Positions 1 through 6,725 of a stretch of DNA of 9,863 nt are shown here, in pieces. The stretch's first letter is position 1; each line of letters begins with the position of its first letter. The stretch comes from an uncultured Peptococcaceae bacterium (GTDB taxonomy: Bacteria; Bacillota; Dehalobacteriia; UBA4068; JAAVYR01): NCBI GenBank assembly GCA_949739465.1, contig CATIYQ010000069.1, positions 1 to 9,863 on the forward strand, given 5' to 3'. A program made the position numbers and the translations under genes. The notes below the pieces were generated by a model, which saw only the letters and a program-made list of their open reading frames with translations, did no database searches and was not told the DNA's origin.

Positions 1-693
1 CATACCATGGTGGTTTCCAACGAATTAAACGTGGATTATCTCATTGGCACGGCGACCATGATGTTTGAGCTGGCTGTAGAAGTAAAAGAAAGATTAGGTG
101 TTCCTGTTGAATTCTTAAACTTAGGCGGCGGCATCGGCATTCCTTATTTACCGGAACAAGAGCCAGTAGATTTAATTGCCTTTGGACAAGGGGTCAAGGG
201 GGAATATGAACGTATCTTAATCCCGGCAGGTCTTGACCATGTAAAAATCTGCCTGGAAAGCGGCAGAATGATTACAGGACCTTACGGGTATCTAGCTGCA
301 ACTGCCCTCCACGAAAAAAATATTTACAAGCATTATATCGGTCTGGACGCTTGCATGGCAAACTTGATGCGTCCCGCGCTCTACGGCTCTTATCATCATA
401 TTACGGTGGTAGGTAAAGAAGATGTGCCTGCTGATACCAAGTATGACATCACTGGGTCTCTCTGTGAAAATAATGATAAGTTTGCCATCGACCGGATGTT
501 GCCTCATATTGATATCGGCGATATTTTAGTCATCCATGATACAGGTGCTCACGGCTCTGCTATGGGCTTTAACTACAACGGTAAGCTGCGCTGTCAGGAG
601 TTGCTCTTAAAGGAGGACGGCAGTGTAGAAGTGATTCGTCGGGCGGAAACTTTGGACGACTATTTTGCGACGTTGGATTTTTCCAGATTATAA
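1..693 (+). CDS. lysA: Diaminopimelate decarboxylase, 3' part (5' end outside window)
   Basis: Catalyses the last step of lysine synthesis, meso-diaminopimelate to L-lysine plus CO2, with PLP in the cytosol. The frame is open from base 1, so the ATG at base 7 is internal. 230 residues are visible, and the N-terminal part with the PLP lysine is outside the window. Numbered from base 1, the fragment shows the glycine-rich phosphate-binding motif GGGIGIPY (about 42-49), ESGR (86-89, usually EPGR), a DACMANLMRPALY segment (from about 116), the CE-x2-D motif with the catalytic Cys at about 155, and GAHGSAMGFNYN (about 182-193). The CE-x2-D motif is typical of DAP decarboxylase and not of ornithine decarboxylase. 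Several positions differ from the usual consensus (ESGR for EPGR, GSLCENND for GPxCESxD, GAH for GAY), so this is a divergent branch. It ends just before a strong terminator, which separates it from the next gene. Family assignment is firm; substrate is likely but not proven. Confidence 0.85.
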   Translation, partial: HTMVVSNELNVDYLIGTATMMFELAVEVKERLGVPVEFLNLGGGIGIPYLPEQEPVDLIAFGQGVKGEYERILIPAGLDHVKICLESGRMITGPYGYLAATALHEKNIYKHYIGLDACMANLMRPALYGSYHHITVVGKEDVPADTKYDITGSLCENNDKFAIDRMLPHIDIGDILVIHDTGAHGSAMGFNYNGKLRCQELLLKEDGSVEVIRRAETLDDYFATLDFSRL

Positions 694-698
694 GAAAT

Positions 699-733
699 AA
701 AAAACAGAATGACGTTTGTCATTCTGTTTTTTT
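699..733 (+). terminator. Rho-independent terminator after lysA
   Basis: A perfect 15-bp inverted repeat (699-713 with 718-732) with a 4-nt GTTT loop begins 6 bases after the lysA stop. The stem is AAAAAACAGAATGAC and its complement. The right arm ends in a run of seven T (727-733), giving the U-tract. Because the left arm starts with six A, the same hairpin would also have a U-tract on the other strand, so it may work in both directions. Confidence 0.93.
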
Positions 734-746
734 GTAAGATGTTTCA

Positions 747-775
747 TTGTGCCTCGTAAAGTTTTCCTGTATAAT
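747..775 (+). promoter_or_regulatory. Putative sigma-A promoter for the decarboxylase-tmk unit
   Basis: A consensus -10 box TATAAT (770-775) has a weak -35 TTGTGC (747-752) at the ideal 17-bp spacing. It lies directly after the lysA terminator and upstream of a good ribosome binding site (AGGAGG, 800-805, 11 nt before the ATG at 817). The position fits a fresh transcription start for the downstream genes. The predicted start would be near 782, giving a 5' leader of about 35 nt with no room for a riboswitch. Confidence 0.7.
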
Positions 776-816
776 GAGAGAAGAAAAAGTGGCGAAGGCA
801 GGAGGTAATTTGTTTT

Positions 817-2265
817 ATGAAATATCAGTCAGACCAAAGTAAATTGCCTCTTTGCGATGTATTGGCTCAATATGAACAGAAAAGCCGTGTGCGACTCTCT
901 ATGCCGGGTCATAAGGGCGGTCATTTGGATACTTGCTTGACCCATGCCTGGGGCAGCGGCCTGTGGCAGTGGGACATAACAGAGCTTGCCATGACGGACC
1001 AGCTTTATCATGCTCGGGGCTGTTTGCGGGATGCGCAGCAGCTGTTGGCAGATTTCTTAGGAGCGGAGCAGGCATTTTTCCTGGTCAACGGCGCCTCTGC
1101 CGGGCTTATGGCAGGGATTTTATCTGTGGTCAAGCCAGAGGAACGGATTCTCATTCCCCGTAACGCTCATGGTAGCATTTGGCGGGGTGTGACCCTTGCA
1201 GGCGCGGAAGCGGTGGTCATGCCCGTTGCTATTGACGATGTATGGCAAATTCCTTTAGGGATAGATGTAGGTCAAATCGAAAGGGTTATCAAGGAATATG
1301 GTATCAAAGCTATGGTTGCGGTGTATCCTACCTATCATGGCTTATATGGTGATATTTCTTCTCTTATAGAGATTTGCAGGAAATATGATGTGAAGTTGGT
1401 GGTGGATATGGCTCACGGCGGTCATTTGCCTTATCTGCCGGGGGATATTGCCAATCCTATTGCTCTGGGCGCGGATATTGTGGTGCAGAGTTGGCACAAG
1501 ACTATGGGTTCCCTTACCCAAACGGCAGTGGCGGCAGTGCAAAATACAGCTTTGCCCTTTGGAAAAAATCTCCTTTATTTCCAATCTACCAGCCCTTCTT
1601 ATCCCTTAATGGCGTCTTTGGACGCAGCTCGCGGCATGTGGGCGGCAAAGAGTGAGGAACTGGGCAGGGCGCTTGCTGCTTGGGCGGAGGAGTTTTCCCT
1701 TGCCATTGCACAGGTTGACGGTTGGCGTACATTGAGAGCAGATGATTTTGCTTATCCTGTGGCGGGGAAGGATTGCACCAGGATTCTTCTTGTCAATGAT
1801 ATGGGTGTTTCCGGTTTTGCTGTGGCAGACCGCTTCAGTGAAATGGGCATCGATGTGGAAATGGCAGAAGAACAGGTAGTCACCATGATTTTAGCCATAG
1901 GAGACTTGCCGCAGAAAGGGGATATGAAAGACAGAGTAGTTGCCGCCTTACAAGACATCTCTGCAAACTATAAAGCGTTGCCTAAGGCAGCAAAAAACAT
2001 TACGGCTTATTTGCCACAACAAGAAATAGTGGTTCTTTCGTCCCAGCCTTGGTGGAGTCGGGATGTGATTTCTCTGCCTTTAATGGGGACGGAAGGAAAA
2101 ATTGCTGCCGAGATGATATCCCTTTACCCGCCCGGTGTTCCCCTGGTTCTTCCCGGAGAGGAAATCACTGCTGCTGTAGTGGCTTTGCTGGAGAAAATCG
2201 TGGCGGCAGGAGGCAGTGTTCAAGGGTATGACGACGGTAAGATTACCGTTCTTGCTGAGAAATAG
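817..2265 (+). CDS. Orn/Lys/Arg decarboxylase family protein (YaaO/SpeA-like, PLP, fold type I)
   Basis: A 482-residue member of the compact Gram-positive Orn/Lys/Arg decarboxylase group, which decarboxylates a basic amino acid to a polyamine precursor (lysine to cadaverine, arginine to agmatine or ornithine to putrescine). Visible motifs: SMPGHKGG (28-35), DITEL (53-57), the cofactor-pocket segment VNGASAG (90-96), the PLP-pyridine aspartate D197 in VVDMAHGGH, the Schiff-base lysine K228 in SWHKT, and the C-terminal-domain motif YPPGVPLVLPGE (about 437-448). It lacks the N-terminal response-regulator-like wing domain of the large inducible E. coli enzymes. DMAHGG replaces the more common DEAHGA, so substrate is not predictable from sequence. 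It has its own promoter and a strong Shine-Dalgarno, and tmk starts 18 bases after its stop, as in the yaaO-tmk pair of B. subtilis. Cotranscription with tmk is likely. Confidence 0.9.
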   Translation: MKYQSDQSKLPLCDVLAQYEQKSRVRLSMPGHKGGHLDTCLTHAWGSGLWQWDITELAMTDQLYHARGCLRDAQQLLADFLGAEQAFFLVNGASAGLMAGILSVVKPEERILIPRNAHGSIWRGVTLAGAEAVVMPVAIDDVWQIPLGIDVGQIERVIKEYGIKAMVAVYPTYHGLYGDISSLIEICRKYDVKLVVDMAHGGHLPYLPGDIANPIALGADIVVQSWHKTMGSLTQTAVAAVQNTALPFGKNLLYFQSTSPSYPLMASLDAARGMWAAKSEELGRALAAWAEEFSLAIAQVDGWRTLRADDFAYPVAGKDCTRILLVNDMGVSGFAVADRFSEMGIDVEMAEEQVVTMILAIGDLPQKGDMKDRVVAALQDISANYKALPKAAKNITAYLPQQEIVVLSSQPWWSRDVISLPLMGTEGKIAAEMISLYPPGVPLVLPGEEITAAVVALLEKIVAAGGSVQGYDDGKITVLAEK

Positions 2266-2283
2266 GAGAAGGAGCATGGAGCT

Positions 2284-2916
2284 ATGAAAGGCGTTTTTAT
2301 TACCATAGAAGGTCCTGACGGCGCAGGAAAAACGACTCAGATTCAGGGGGTAACAGCTTTTTTGCAGGAAAAAAATATTCCGTTTCTCTCTACCAGAGAG
2401 CCGGGAGGAGACGCCATTGGAACGAAAATCAGAGAGTTGTTATTAGACCCTGCCAATGGAGATATGACGCCGAAAACGGAGGCTTTTCTCTATGCGGCGG
2501 ACCGCGCTCAACATGTAGAACAGGTGATTTTGCCTGCCCTTCGCAAGGGTGTGTGGGTCATTTGCGACCGTTTTGTTGATTCTCAGTTGGCTTATCAGGG
2601 AGCGGGACGGCAGCTGGGGCAGGAAGATTTCCTTTTGCCTCTAAATAAACTTGCTACCGACGGCTTAGAGCCGGATGTTACTTTTTTGCTCTTGGTGGAA
2701 GCAGAAGAAGGCTTAGCCCGTGTGACAGAGACTAGAGGGGATAGCCCTGACAGAATGGAGCGGGAAAAAATAGAATTTCATGAACGGGTATGCGATGGCT
2801 ATCGGGCACTGGCGGCGGAAAATCCTGAAAGAATTGTGACCCTTAATGGTAGAAATCCCATTGAAGAAATCCAAAGGGAAATACGGAATCGACTAAAACC
2901 CTTTTTAGAAAAATAA
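2284..2916 (+). CDS. tmk: Thymidylate kinase
   Basis: Phosphorylates dTMP to dTDP with ATP in the cytosol, an essential step of dTTP supply. At 210 residues it has the normal family length. Visible motifs: P-loop GPDGAGKTT (10-18), TREPGG (37-42), DRF (95-97, the DR[YFH] motif) followed by SQLAYQGAGR, and a LID region with arginines at about 147-160 (RVTETRGDSPDRMER). The P-loop has no Arg/Lys of the E. coli-independent type that would move catalysis out of the LID, so LID arginines are the likely catalytic ones. The start ATG is supported by AAGGAG (2269-2274) 9 nt upstream; an ATG at 2276 runs into a stop after two codons. It follows the decarboxylase by 18 bases and is probably in the same transcript. 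Confidence 0.97.
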   Translation: MKGVFITIEGPDGAGKTTQIQGVTAFLQEKNIPFLSTREPGGDAIGTKIRELLLDPANGDMTPKTEAFLYAADRAQHVEQVILPALRKGVWVICDRFVDSQLAYQGAGRQLGQEDFLLPLNKLATDGLEPDVTFLLLVEAEEGLARVTETRGDSPDRMEREKIEFHERVCDGYRALAAENPERIVTLNGRNPIEEIQREIRNRLKPFLEK

Positions 2917-2965
2917 GTAATGAGAACATTGTCAAATTTTGTTTAATTGAATCCGATGATATTTT

Positions 2966-2994
2966 TTGTATTTCAATCAGATTCGTGATAAAAT
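2966..2994 (+). promoter_or_regulatory. Putative promoter upstream of holB
   Basis: In the AT-rich gap between tmk and holB, a -10-like TAAAAT (2989-2994) lies 17 bp after TTGTAT (2966-2971). The predicted start (about 3001) would give a leader of about 30 nt to the ATG at 3033. The -35 is weak (3 of 6). An imperfect dyad, GAATCCGAT (2949-2957) with ATCAGATTC (2976-2984), one mismatch, overlaps the spacer and might be an operator. No terminator is visible after tmk, so read-through from upstream is also expected. Confidence 0.45.
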
Positions 2995-3032
2995 ATTAAG
3001 ATACAAAGTAAGTGAGAAATGACGGGGCGTTT

Positions 3033-3875
3033 ATGGATGTGATTGCTGAAAGGAGAATAGACGAGGATGTGGAGACTAGTCCTCTGGCAAAAATTTTAGC
3101 CACAGGGCAGATTTCCCATGCCTATTTATTGCTGGGAGATGAAGGGATTGCTCTTTCTCAGGGGCTATGGTTTGCTCGCGGGCTAAATTGTCTTCAGAGC
3201 GAGGGAGGCACGCCTTGCGAAGTATGCGACTCTTGTAAAAAAGCACTTCACGGCAACCACAGCGCCATTCATCAGATTACGGCGGCAAATGGTAGGCAGT
3301 TTATCTCTATCGAGCAAATCCGTGTCATGCAGCAGCAAGCCTATCTCAGCCACTTGGAAGGCAGATATCAGGTGTTTCTCTTGGCGGCGGAGCAATTGCG
3401 GGAGGAGGCTGCCAATAGTCTGCTTAAGGTGTTGGAAGAACCCCCCGCTCAGACAGTGTTTTTGCTCTATGCCCAGAAGGATTTGGATATTTTACCGACC
3501 ATTCTTTCCCGTTGTCAGATTGTTCGTCTTGGTGAAGGTGTGGCGGTTTCTCAAGAGGAAATGCTGGCAAAGGCTGCTGACTGGCTTAATGATTTGTCTC
3601 AAATTTCTGCGGATAAAATCCTATCTTGGGGAGATAAATGGGATAAGGATAAACAGGGTGTACGGGCATTTCTCATTGCGGCGCTCCAATGCGTCCATGA
3701 AACCATATTAAAAAACACACGGGAGCAAGAGGAAACGGCTGTTCCGGCGTTCATAGAACCATGGCTGGAAAGTGCCGCTATCCTAGAAGAAACCATAGAA
3801 TCCTTAGATAGAAATGTCAATCAGCGGTTGCTTTTGGATGTGTTGGTCTTAAAATTAAAGAGATTATTAGGATAA
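3033..3875 (+). CDS. holB: DNA polymerase III subunit delta' (clamp-loader subunit)
   Basis: Stator-like delta' subunit of the replicative clamp loader, acting with delta and tau/gamma to load the beta clamp. The ATG at 3033 (280 aa) is preferred because GGGG (3024-3027) lies 5 nt upstream and the predicted transcript starts near 3001; a GTG at 3012 would add seven residues but has no ribosome binding site. Visible features: QISHAYLLLG near residues 26-35, a four-Cys zinc module (C53, C62, C65, C68), the Walker-B-like stretch ending AANSLLKVLEEPP (126-138), and SRC (159-161). The Walker A position reads GDEGIALSQ without GKT, so ATP binding is not expected, which fits delta' as a non-catalytic subunit. 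The C-terminal third is poorly conserved and helical, as usual for the collar domain. The next gene starts 41 bases downstream. Confidence 0.92.
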   Translation: MDVIAERRIDEDVETSPLAKILATGQISHAYLLLGDEGIALSQGLWFARGLNCLQSEGGTPCEVCDSCKKALHGNHSAIHQITAANGRQFISIEQIRVMQQQAYLSHLEGRYQVFLLAAEQLREEAANSLLKVLEEPPAQTVFLLYAQKDLDILPTILSRCQIVRLGEGVAVSQEEMLAKAADWLNDLSQISADKILSWGDKWDKDKQGVRAFLIAALQCVHETILKNTREQEETAVPAFIEPWLESAAILEETIESLDRNVNQRLLLDVLVLKLKRLLG

Positions 3876-3916
3876 GAGAGTCCTATTGATGTCATAGAAG
3901 AAAGAAGGTTTGCCAA

Positions 3917-4666
3917 ATGGTAACAGTTGTAGGCGTTCGCTTTAAGCAAGCAGGAAAAATATATTATTTCTCCCCAGGAGAATTTGCAATAGAAAATCAG
4001 GATACGGTCATTGTAGAAACTGCCCGCGGACAGGAATGCGGCAGTGTGGTGGTCGGACCGAAAGAAGTGGAAGAAAAAGAGATTGTCTCACCGCTCAAAT
4101 GCGTGCTGCGGGTAGCCACAGAAGAGGACAAGGCAAGACAGGCAGACAATAAACGCAAAGAAAAAGAAGCCTTTGCCATCTGTCAGCAGAAAATCGCTGC
4201 TCATAACCTACCGATGAAGCTCATTGACGTGTCCTATACCTTTGACGGCAGCAAAGTGATTTTTTACTTCTCTGCTGAAGGTCGGGTAGATTTCCGCGAA
4301 TTGGTGAAAGATTTGGCATCGGTATTCCGTACCCGTATTGAGCTAAGGCAAATTGGTGTACGGGACGAAGCGAAAATTATGGGCGGCATTGGCTCTTGCG
4401 GGCGGGTTCTTTGCTGTCACTCCGTTTTGGGGGATTTTCAGCCGGTGTCTATCCGCATGGCGAAGAAGCAAAATCTATCGCTCAATCCTACCAAAATTTC
4501 CGGTATTTGCGGGAGATTAATGTGCTGCTTAAAGTTTGAGGATTGCAGCGATTGCAAGGGCGGCGAAAAGTGTCCTGCTTACCAAAAGGAACTGGATGAA
4601 GGGATTTCTGAAGAAGATATTTTGGCTTTAGAGGACAGAGGCAGCGACAGAAGCCGTCTGGACTAG
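3917..4666 (+). CDS. ricT: PSP1-domain protein RicT/YaaT
   Basis: Homologue of B. subtilis YaaT (RicT), which with RicA and RicF forms an Fe-S-containing complex that modulates RNase Y-dependent mRNA processing and has been linked to Spo0A phosphorelay and competence. The 249-residue protein contains the PSP1 domain and two matching cysteine boxes: SCGRVLCC (C161, C166, C167) and ICGRLMCC (C198, C203, C204), the expected cluster ligands. Beyond these is a third group, C210, C213 and C219 (in EDCSDC and EKC), which I do not recall from B. subtilis YaaT. The tail is acidic and short. An AAGG-containing site about 8 nt before the ATG supports the start. Its place between holB and yabA is the conserved one. 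The partner genes ricA and ricF are not in this window. Confidence 0.93.
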   Translation: MVTVVGVRFKQAGKIYYFSPGEFAIENQDTVIVETARGQECGSVVVGPKEVEEKEIVSPLKCVLRVATEEDKARQADNKRKEKEAFAICQQKIAAHNLPMKLIDVSYTFDGSKVIFYFSAEGRVDFRELVKDLASVFRTRIELRQIGVRDEAKIMGGIGSCGRVLCCHSVLGDFQPVSIRMAKKQNLSLNPTKISGICGRLMCCLKFEDCSDCKGGEKCPAYQKELDEGISEEDILALEDRGSDRSRLD

Positions 4667-4697
4667 AAAACGCGCCCTTTGGGGAGAGGTGATGTAA

Positions 4698-5006
4698 ATG
4701 AGCCTGACAGAGGAACTGCAAGAAATCGAAGAACAGTTACAAAATACCTTAGTGCAAATAGAAAAACTGAAATTAGTAGCGGAGAGCTTAGAAGACCAAA
4801 ATAAAATCTTGCGGGAAAAGCTCTCTACCGAACGGATACGGGGCGAAGGCTTTGAGTCTTTGAGTCAATTGTATGACGAAGGCTATCATATTTGTCATGA
4901 TTACTTTGCCCAGAGACGGGAAGAGCCTTGCCTTTTTTGCCTGTCCTTTCTTTATGAGGAGGGTTACAATGCGGATGTAAACCCCTCTTCTGAAAAGGAT
5001 AAATAG
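4698..5006 (+). CDS. yabA: Replication initiation control protein YabA
   Basis: Negative regulator of chromosome replication that in B. subtilis binds both DnaA and the DnaN clamp. The 102-residue protein is near the usual family length (about 105-120). Residues 1-45 form a heptad-patterned coiled coil (leucines/isoleucines in LTEELQEIEEQL and later), the tetramerisation helix of the family. The C-terminal half has the zinc-binding pattern: EGYHIC (H64, C66), then C78 and C81 in CLFC, followed by LSFLYEEGY. A good Shine-Dalgarno (GAGGTGAT, 4685-4692) lies 5 nt before the ATG. The gene lies 31 bases after ricT and 10 before the methyltransferase gene, so it is most likely translated from the same mRNA. 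Its proximity to tmk and holB groups replication functions together. Confidence 0.94.
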   Translation: MSLTEELQEIEEQLQNTLVQIEKLKLVAESLEDQNKILREKLSTERIRGEGFESLSQLYDEGYHICHDYFAQRREEPCLFCLSFLYEEGYNADVNPSSEKDK

Positions 5007-5016
5007 GGCAAAGCAA

Positions 5017-5787
5017 ATGGCAGCAGTGAAAGAACGGGAGCGAATCGACGATTTGCTTTGGCGAAATTTCCGAATTATCCAGAACAGCGACTGGTTTTGT
5101 TTTGGCTTAGACGCGGTGTTGTTAGCTGATTTTGCAGAATTAAAGCCAAAAGAGCAGGTATTGGATTTATGTACAGGGAACGGTGTGATTCCCTTGCTCC
5201 TGGCGGCAAAGGAGGAGACGGCTGTTCTGACCGGGATAGAGTTGTTTCCTGAAGTAGCGGATATGGCAGGGCGCAGCGTACGATTAAACGGTTTGGAACG
5301 TCGGGTGAACATTATCACCGGAGACGTCTGTCAAATCAGCAATTTGGTGGTGGCACATTCTTTTTCGGTGGTAACGGTAAATCCTCCCTACCGTAAAAAA
5401 GAAGCGGGTCGCCTTAGTCCTTCGCCGTTTCTGGCGGCGGCAAAGGCGGAAGTCTATTGTGACCTGTCTCAAGTGGTTGCCGCTATTGCTCATAGTCTGT
5501 TGCAGTGGGGACGATTTTACTTAGTTTATCCTTATGATAGATTAGCAGAATTATTAGGAGAATTGCAGGGGCGACAGTTGCAAGTCACCAAGCTTATGGC
5601 GGTGAAAAATTTTTCTCAGGACAATCCCTTCCTTTCTCTGATTGGCGGCGTCTATGGGGAAGGGGCAGATAATCGACTTGAGGCGATTGCGGAGCCAAAA
5701 GAGTTTACCGTGTTCCGGGAGGACCGTACTTATACGGCGGAAATGGAAGAGATTTTCGCGAAGTATGGGAAAGAAAAGAAGAAGTAA
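5017..5787 (+). CDS. trmN6: tRNA1(Val) (adenine(37)-N6)-methyltransferase, YabB/TrmN6 type
   Basis: SAM-dependent N6-adenine methyltransferase of the TrmN6/YfiC family, which in E. coli modifies A37 of tRNA1(Val); B. subtilis YabB is the positional equivalent. The 256 residues hold the family opening (ERIDDLLWRNFRIIQ with LDAVLLADFA), SAM motif I VLDLCTGNGVIPLLLA (48-63), the acidic ribose-binding residue in GIELFPEVADMA, and the catalytic NPPY (122-125), which indicates methylation of an exocyclic amino group. The C-terminal part is a Rossmann-fold completion with no extra domain. The ribosome binding site is weak (AGGG about 10 nt upstream), and only 10 bases separate it from yabA, so translational coupling is likely. 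The exact tRNA target is inferred from the family only. Confidence 0.9.
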   Translation: MAAVKERERIDDLLWRNFRIIQNSDWFCFGLDAVLLADFAELKPKEQVLDLCTGNGVIPLLLAAKEETAVLTGIELFPEVADMAGRSVRLNGLERRVNIITGDVCQISNLVVAHSFSVVTVNPPYRKKEAGRLSPSPFLAAAKAEVYCDLSQVVAAIAHSLLQWGRFYLVYPYDRLAELLGELQGRQLQVTKLMAVKNFSQDNPFLSLIGGVYGEGADNRLEAIAEPKEFTVFREDRTYTAEMEEIFAKYGKEKKK

Positions 5788-5799
5788 TGAGGATATAAC

Positions 5800-6630
5800 A
5801 TGGCAGGCGCATTATATTTGGTGGGAACGCCCATCGGCAATCTGGGAGATATTACCTATCGTGCGGTGGAGATTTTGCGGCAGGTAGATATGATTGCCGC
5901 CGAGGATACCCGTCACACTAGACAGCTGTTAAATTATCTGGAGATTAAAAAACCGCTGACCAGCTATTATGAACACAATAAAGAAGAGAAAAAGGGTTAT
6001 TTATTGTCGGAGTTGTTAGCAGGCAAAGAAATTGCTCTGGTTTCCGACGCGGGAATGCCCGGCATTTGCGACCCCGGTATGGATTTATTAAACGAGGCGA
6101 AAGGAGCGGGCGTTCCGGTGACGGTAGTTCCCGGTCCTTGCGCGTTGATTACCGCTTTGGTAGCGTCAGGGCTGGCAGCTGTTCCCTTTACCTTTGAGGG
6201 TTTTTTGGAGCGGGAGAAGAAAGCGCGACAACAGCAATTATCCCGATTGCAGCAGGAGACTCGCACGATGATTTTCTATGAAACGCCTCATCGGCTTGTG
6301 GCAGCGTTACAGGACATGGCGGCGGCTTTCGGTGAGACGAGGAAAATAGCAGTGACACGGGAGTTAACAAAAAAGTTTGAAGAGATACGTCGCGGCGCAA
6401 TTAGCGAAATGATAGATTATTTTTCTTCTCAAGCGGTAAAGGGTGAATTTTGTCTGATTGTATCCGGCGCAGCTGAGCGGGAAACGCAAGAGGCTTATAG
6501 CGACGAGACGCTGCTCGCTATGCGGCAGAAACTGGAGGCAGCGGGCGCCTCCCGCAAAGGAGCGGCAAAGCAAGTTGCTGAAGAAACGGGAGCGGCTGTG
6601 AATTATATTTACCGATTAGGGTTAGACTAA
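5800..6630 (+). CDS. rsmI: 16S rRNA (cytidine(1402)-2'-O)-methyltransferase
   Basis: Methylates the ribose of C1402 in the decoding centre of 16S rRNA, using SAM; the product later works with RsmH at the same nucleotide. The 276 residues match the family: LVGTPIGNLGD (7-17), AEDTR (34-38), SDAGMPGICDPG (82-93), VPGP (110-113), FYETPHRL (159-166) and VTRELTKKFEE (185-195), followed by a C-terminal helix-turn-helix-like segment (ASRKGAAKQVAEETG). SDAGMPG replaces the more usual SDAGTP and is a tolerated variant. Start ATG follows GAGG (5789-5792) by 7 nt. In B. subtilis, yazA (GIY-YIG) sits just before this gene; here only 12 bases separate it from the methyltransferase gene, so yazA is absent at this position. 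Confidence 0.96.
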   Translation: MAGALYLVGTPIGNLGDITYRAVEILRQVDMIAAEDTRHTRQLLNYLEIKKPLTSYYEHNKEEKKGYLLSELLAGKEIALVSDAGMPGICDPGMDLLNEAKGAGVPVTVVPGPCALITALVASGLAAVPFTFEGFLEREKKARQQQLSRLQQETRTMIFYETPHRLVAALQDMAAAFGETRKIAVTRELTKKFEEIRRGAISEMIDYFSSQAVKGEFCLIVSGAAERETQEAYSDETLLAMRQKLEAAGASRKGAAKQVAEETGAAVNYIYRLGLD

Positions 6631-6631
6631 G

Positions 6632-6660
6632 ATGACAAAATTAGAAATTTTTGGTATGAT
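6632..6660 (+). promoter_or_regulatory. Putative promoter for metG-tatD
   Basis: ATGACA (6632-6637, 5 of 6 to the -35 consensus), a 17-bp spacer, and TATGAT (6655-6660, 5 of 6 to the -10 consensus) with an extended -10 TGG directly upstream (6652-6654). It begins one base after the rsmI stop. The predicted leader (about 6667-6725, roughly 59 nt) is too short for a T-box or SAM riboswitch, and I see neither. No terminator lies between rsmI and this promoter, so metG may also receive read-through. Confidence 0.75.
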
Positions 6661-6725
6661 AAAAAGAAAGAGCAAAACAAGAAATCATTGAGAGAGCATT
6701 ATGGTCAAGGAGGCTTTTCACGACT

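Noticed and set aside
3289..3711. Plus-strand 140-codon frame inside holB
   Set aside because: Out-of-frame shadow of holB; Trp/Cys/Arg-rich with no domain.
4667..4697. Terminator between ricT and yabA (CCC/GGGG pairing)
   Set aside because: Only a 3-4 bp stem with a tiny loop and no U-tract; the GGGG part merges with the yabA ribosome binding site.
4788..5318. Antisense open frame of 176 codons across yabA and the methyltransferase gene
   Set aside because: Spans two real genes on the other strand; composition is that of a shadow frame.
6661..6725. T-box or SAM riboswitch before metG
   Set aside because: The leader is about 59 nt, lacks a T-box sequence and any antiterminator/terminator pair.
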